64,000 nucleotides of DNA from Haloarcula sebkhae (lineage in GTDB: Archaea; Halobacteriota; Halobacteria; Halobacteriales; Haloarculaceae), in contig NZ_BMPD01000002.1 in the NCBI RefSeq assembly GCF_014647415.1, positions 150,194 to 214,193 on the forward strand. The letters are read 5' to 3'. Positions 60,748-64,000 of this stretch are shown piece by piece (the stretch's first letter is position 1; the number at the start of each line of letters is the position of its first letter). A program made the translations under genes and the position numbers. Below the pieces are notes generated by a model. That model was not told where the DNA came from. It did no database searches and saw only the letters and a list, made by a program, of their open reading frames with translations.

Positions 60748-60774
60748 GCCGCGAGCGAAGCGAGCGGCCTTTTT
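60748..60774 (+). terminator. Hairpin and T-run after gyrA
   Basis: GCCGC and GCGGC arms around an 11-base loop are followed by CCTTTTT. A second T5 run lies at 60783-60787, and a perfect palindrome GGTGGCC-TAT-GGCCACC at 60797-60813. Confidence 0.5.
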
Positions 60775-60835
60775 CGCCCACGTTTTTGCCGCGAGCGGTG
60801 GCCTATGGCCACCCGAGCGGGAAAAAGGTGGAAGC

Positions 60836-60913
60836 GGGGTGACGATTATGGGACTCGAAGACGACGACCGCGTGGCGAGCGTCACTGTGGTCCCTGCCAC
60901 CACCGAAGAGTAA
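60836..60913 (+). pseudogene. Orphan gyrA 3'-end fragment
   Basis: These bases encode [19 protein letters not shown], then PATTEE and a stop, in line with the real gyrA end [24 protein letters not shown] and stop at 60671-60745. Over the first 63 aligned bases I count ten differences, all at third codon positions, nine silent. That pattern means the copy came from a diverged functional gyrA, not from a recent local duplication. No start signal or other gyrA part precedes it. Confidence 0.85.
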
Positions 60914-60963
60914 GGCTCGATTCCCGGTCGCGTGGTTTGTATCGCCTTCTTGCGGTTAAACAG

Positions 60964-61878
60964 TTACAGCACGCGTTTGCCGAAAGCGCTGGCGACGAGT
61001 TCACAGGCCAGTTCGGCGGTGCGGTTGTGTTCGTCGAGAATCGGGTTCACCTCGACCAGTTCCATCGAGCGCAGCTGGTCGTGGTGTTCGGCGACGTACT
61101 CCATCGCGATGTGGGCCTCGCGGTAGGAGACGCCGCCACGAACCGGCGTCCCGACGCCGGGGGCCTCCGTCGGGTCGAGCCAGTCGAGGTCGAGCGAGAC
61201 GTGTATCCCGTCCGTCCCGTCGGTCGCGATCTCCAGTGCCTCGTCGACGACCTCTGGCGCGCTCCGGGCGTCGATATCAGACATCGTGTATGCCGTGATA
61301 TCACTTTCTTCGATCAGCCGGCGTTCCCCGTCGTCCACATCTCGCAGACCGACGATAACGACGTTTTCCTCGCTCACCGCTGGCGTGTGCGCCCACTCGT
61401 GGTCCGAGAACACACCGAGACCGAGGACAGCAGCCAGCGACATCCCGTGGATGTTCCCGCTGGGTGTCGTCTCCGGTGTGTTGAAATCGCCGTGGGCGTC
61501 GAACCAGATGACGCCCAGTTCTTCATCCTCGCGGGCCGCACCGGCGATGGTCCCGATGCCGATAGAGTGGTCGCCGCCCAGAACGAGCGGGAATCGTCCC
61601 TCTTGGAGGGTCGCATCGACTGCCGTCGTCACGTCCTCGCAGACTTCTTTCGTCTCCCTGAAGAACTTCGCGCGCCCACTGTCCAGCCCGCCGGCATCAG
61701 GGTCGCTCTCTTCGGGTCGTGGCACGGCGATGTCTCCGCCGTCGATGCAGTCGATACCGATGTCCGTCAGCTGGTCGGCGAGGCCGCCGTACCGTATCGC
61801 CGACGGCCCCATATCGACGCCACGCCGGTCGGCACCGAGGTCCATCGGCACGCCGAGCACGCGAACCTGTTGTTGCAT
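60964..61878 (-). CDS. rocF: Arginase
   Basis: The 304-residue protein has ureohydrolase metal ligands His104 (GGDHS), Asp127, His129 and Asp131 (WFDAHGDFN), and Asp230 and Asp232 (SLDLDWLDP). The SGNIHGMSL segment (140-148) and GxGTPVRGG mark arginase rather than agmatinase. It splits arginine to ornithine and urea. It converges with the orphan gyrA tail. Length is normal. Confidence 0.93.
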   Translation of the reverse strand: MQQQVRVLGVPMDLGADRRGVDMGPSAIRYGGLADQLTDIGIDCIDGGDIAVPRPEESDPDAGGLDSGRAKFFRETKEVCEDVTTAVDATLQEGRFPLVLGGDHSIGIGTIAGAAREDEELGVIWFDAHGDFNTPETTPSGNIHGMSLAAVLGLGVFSDHEWAHTPAVSEENVVIVGLRDVDDGERRLIEESDITAYTMSDIDARSAPEVVDEALEIATDGTDGIHVSLDLDWLDPTEAPGVGTPVRGGVSYREAHIAMEYVAEHHDQLRSMELVEVNPILDEHNRTAELACELVASAFGKRVL

Positions 61879-61940
61879 ACTATCGCCTCCACGGGCGGCG
61901 AATAAAGACCCAGCGTTGGATCGACGACAGGCGCGGCTTC

Positions 61941-62858
61941 CTATGTATACGGCGCACAGACCAGCTCGATACCCTCTTCGAAGCTGATCTCCGGTTCCCA
62001 GCCCGTCGCCTCGTGCATCTTCGAGAAGTCAGCGCAGGTGTCGTGGACGTACACGTCCTCGGGAATCGGGTTCTCGACGTACTCCGGTTCGATGTCCGTT
62101 CCGAGTTCGTCGTTCAGCATCTCGACGACCGTGTTGAAGTCGTAGGCTTCGCCGGTTCCGAGGTTGTACACGCCGTTTAGCTCGTGCTCGGCGGCCAGGA
62201 CGAGCCCACGGACGATGTCGTCGACGTGGGTGAAATCGCGAGTCTGCTCGCCGTCACCGTACAGCTTCGGTGCGTTGCCGCTGGCCAGGTCGTCGGCGAA
62301 CTGGGCGATGACGTTGGCGTACTCACCTTTGTGTTCCTCTGCGCCGCCGTAGCCCTGATACACCGAGAAGAAGCGCATCCCGGCCAGCGTGAGGTCGTAG
62401 TGGTTCTGGAAGTACTCGGCGTACGTCTCTCGGGCCATCTTCGAGGCCTCGTAGCCAGTGTTGACCGTCACATCCATGTCCTCCGGCGAGGGTTCGGTTC
62501 GGCTGCCGTAGATGGAAGACGTCGAGGCATAGACGACGGTGTCACAGCCGTCGTCCCGGGCCTGCTCGACTGTGTTGACGAACCCCTCGACGTTCACGCG
62601 AGCGCCGTGGGTCGGATTGTCCTCGTGCATCGCGTAGGAGGAGAGTGCCGCGAGGTGGAACACGACATCCACGTCGGTCGGCAGGTCGTCATCGAGGACG
62701 CTCTGTTCGACGTATTCTACGTCTTCTGATACGTTCTCGGGCGTGCCGAGGTACCCGTCATCTAGGGCGACGACATCGTTGTTCTCGGCCAGTTTGTTCG
62801 CGAGGTTTGTCCCGATGAACCCCCCACCGCCGGTCACCAGAATACGATTATCTTCCAT
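61941..62858 (-). CDS. NAD-dependent epimerase/dehydratase (UDP-glucose 4-epimerase-like)
   Basis: The 305-residue extended SDR enzyme has the NAD motif VTGGGGFIGTNLA near 8-20, Ser/Thr in YASTSSIYGS near 110-119 and the Tyr-x3-Lys pair in GYEASKM near 134-140. It epimerises or dehydrates nucleotide sugars for glycan synthesis. It lies alone, divergent from the HTH regulator gene. The precise sugar is unknown. Confidence 0.9.
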   Translation of the reverse strand: MEDNRILVTGGGGFIGTNLANKLAENNDVVALDDGYLGTPENVSEDVEYVEQSVLDDDLPTDVDVVFHLAALSSYAMHEDNPTHGARVNVEGFVNTVEQARDDGCDTVVYASTSSIYGSRTEPSPEDMDVTVNTGYEASKMARETYAEYFQNHYDLTLAGMRFFSVYQGYGGAEEHKGEYANVIAQFADDLASGNAPKLYGDGEQTRDFTHVDDIVRGLVLAAEHELNGVYNLGTGEAYDFNTVVEMLNDELGTDIEPEYVENPIPEDVYVHDTCADFSKMHEATGWEPEISFEEGIELVCAPYT

Positions 62859-62921
62859 ATCTGTGTCAGGTCAGCGATGCAATAAAGTACTAACGTTTTC
62901 CGCGATTCTAAGACGGTTCCA

Positions 62922-62946
62922 GACGGTTTACCGTCGCATTTAAGGA
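62922..62946 (+). promoter_or_regulatory. Operator-like repeat and TATA box of the HTH regulator
   Basis: GACGG-TTTA-CCGTC is a 5-bp inverted repeat (62922-62935) directly before the TATA-like TTTAAGGA (62939-62946), 23 bases from the ATG. A half-copy AGACGGTT starts ten bases earlier at 62911. Position fits activation or self-control. Confidence 0.5.
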
Positions 62947-62968
62947 CGGCTGTACCGAACAGGACATT

Positions 62969-63502
62969 ATGTCATCTATCGAACTGACACCCAGTCAAAA
63001 GAACATTTTGCAGGAACTGGTAAATCTCTATCGGGAAAGTGAAAGCGCTGTCAAAGGCGAGGATATTGCCGAAAAAGTCGACCGAAACCCCGGTACGATC
63101 CGCAACCAGATGCAGAGCCTCAAGGCCCTGCAGCTTGTCGAGGGTGTTCCCGGCCCCAAAGGTGGGTACAAGCCCACCGCCAACGCCTACGACGCGCTCC
63201 AGATTCAGGACATGGACCAGGCTGCGGAAGTCCCGCTACGCCATAACGGCGAGCTCGTCGAACACTCGAACGTCGAGGAGATCGACCTGACCAGCGTCCA
63301 CCACCCCGAGGAGTGTCGTGCGGAGATTCAGCTTCAGGGTACGATGTCCGAATTCCACGAAGGCGACTCGGTGACAGTTGGGCCGACACCACTGTCGAAG
63401 CTCCAGATTATCGGGACTCTCGAAGGCAAGGACGACACTAACAACAAACTCATCCTCGCTATCGACGATATGCGGGCACCGGCGGGCGAACCGGAACACT
63501 AG
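62969..63502 (+). CDS. Winged-helix transcriptional regulator
   Basis: The 177-residue protein has an N-terminal winged helix (residues 5-75: LTPSQKNILQELVNLY, then IAEKVDRNPGTIRNQMQSLKAL and a GGYKPT wing) and a C-terminal beta-rich domain (about 85-170) with two HPEECRAEIQLQGTM-like strands that may bind a ligand. This architecture resembles archaeal HTH regulators of the TrmB/Rrf2 type but lacks Fe-S cysteines apart from one Cys. Regulator targets are unknown; the divergent epimerase is a candidate. Confidence 0.82.
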   Translation: MSSIELTPSQKNILQELVNLYRESESAVKGEDIAEKVDRNPGTIRNQMQSLKALQLVEGVPGPKGGYKPTANAYDALQIQDMDQAAEVPLRHNGELVEHSNVEEIDLTSVHHPEECRAEIQLQGTMSEFHEGDSVTVGPTPLSKLQIIGTLEGKDDTNNKLILAIDDMRAPAGEPEH

Positions 63503-63515
63503 TCCGTGTCTCTGG

Positions 63516-63532
63516 TTTTTTGAATTGTTTTT
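63516..63532 (+). terminator. Oligo-T terminator after the regulator gene
   Basis: Two T-runs (six and five T's) lie 14-30 bases after the stop codon, a pattern that ends archaeal transcripts without needing a hairpin. Confidence 0.5.
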
Positions 63533-63647
63533 CTGCGGTCACCGGGGCCGCATCATACCGCATTGGTTCCGGATCTCGCCGGAGAATCCTTCCCCCGCTG
63601 AGAGGGATTTCAAAGGGTTTGTATCAGTTGGTTTCGGAGTCTCCGGT

Positions 63648-64000
63648 ATGACAGAGAACGTGGTCGTGCTCGGAGCGGGGTACGCTGGCGCGGGGGCAAT
63701 AAAGAGTTTAGAGGACGAGTTAGATGGTGAGACGGATGTTGATATTACGTGGGTTTCTGAGACGGACTATCATCTGGTCTTGCACGAGTCCCACCGCTGC
63801 ATCCGGGACCCGAGCGTCCAGGAGAATATCGCTATCCCCGTTCACGAGATCAAGCAGCCTTCGACCGAGTTCATTCAGGACGAGGTCGTCGGCATCGACA
63901 CTGATGCTCAGGAAGTCGACCTCGCCGATTCCGACACCGTCGAGTACGACTACTTGCTCGTGGGGCTGGGCTCCCAGACGGCCTTTTTCGGCATCGAAGG
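63648..64000 (+). CDS. Type II NADH dehydrogenase-like flavoprotein (partial)
   Basis: The frame is open from ATG 63648 to the window end, giving 117 residues. It begins with the FAD motif VVVLGAGYAGAGAI and continues with a SETDYHLVLHESHRCIRDPS segment and YDYLLVGLGSQTAFFGIEG, typical of the NDH-2 / pyridine nucleotide-disulphide group. It moves electrons from NADH to quinone without proton pumping, or is a sulfide:quinone-type relative. The 3' end is cut off. Its first 80 bases use rare TTA and AGT codons. Confidence 0.85.
   Translation, partial: MTENVVVLGAGYAGAGAIKSLEDELDGETDVDITWVSETDYHLVLHESHRCIRDPSVQENIAIPVHEIKQPSTEFIQDEVVGIDTDAQEVDLADSDTVEYDYLLVGLGSQTAFFGIE

Overview
The window looks like a piece of a haloarchaeal chromosome, most probably Haloarcula or a close relative. 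The proteins are strongly acidic and the coding DNA is GC-rich. Tat-type lipoprotein signals are common, several promoters sit about 25-30 bases from the start codon (leaderless transcripts), and many families are halobacterial (halocyanins, DUF5793, TIGR04206, TopoVI beside gyrase, CopA with a Lrp-TRASH regulator). The genus is an inference from family content only.

Layout: 1-4.3 kb holds a CheC phosphatase, two membrane proteins, a GMC flavoprotein with an iron-box-like palindrome at its promoter, a tRNA-Arg(CCT) followed by partial copies of its own 3' end, and TatA. 4.3-13.9 kb is metabolic and housekeeping: peroxiredoxin, HD phosphohydrolase, AlaX editing protein, EamA transporter, SurE, an Rsm22-like methyltransferase, TyrA and a FAH-family enzyme, plus two tiny genes. 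13.9-16.4 kb is a redox block in which two blue-copper lipoproteins flank a small HTH regulator/membrane protein operon. 16.5-26.9 kb carries an Fe-S photolyase, an AarF/UbiB kinase, the copper regulator/CopA pair, a DtxR-type regulator overlapping a GDT1-type transporter (probable manganese control), small membrane and zinc-ribbon genes and a DJ-1 protein. 26.9-39.9 kb has a HAD phosphatase, three histidine kinases, two DUF2071 paralogues, a macro-domain protein, an aldo/keto reductase and an ABC exporter operon whose second permease is fused to a PrsW-like protease domain. 39.9-52.7 kb has sucCD, Sir2, a secretion/pilus ATPase and platform pair, DNA ligase, an MBL hydrolase and a PQQ-type beta-propeller lipoprotein. 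52.7-60.9 kb is the topoisomerase block: top6B-top6A diverging from gyrB-gyrA. After gyrA lies a diverged second copy of the gyrA 3' end. The window closes with arginase, a sugar-nucleotide epimerase, a HTH regulator and the start of a type II NADH dehydrogenase.

No complete insertion sequence, integrase, CRISPR array or rRNA was seen. The most notable signals are two matching palindromes, TTAGGCAAGCCTAA and TTAGACAAGTCTAA, at two promoters; the orphan gyrA tail; the tRNA 3'-end repeats; a 17-bp palindrome at the halocyanin promoter; repeated sequence inside TopoVI-B; a blue-copper domain that has lost two copper ligands; the PrsW-ABC fusion; and several genes of 42-56 codons.
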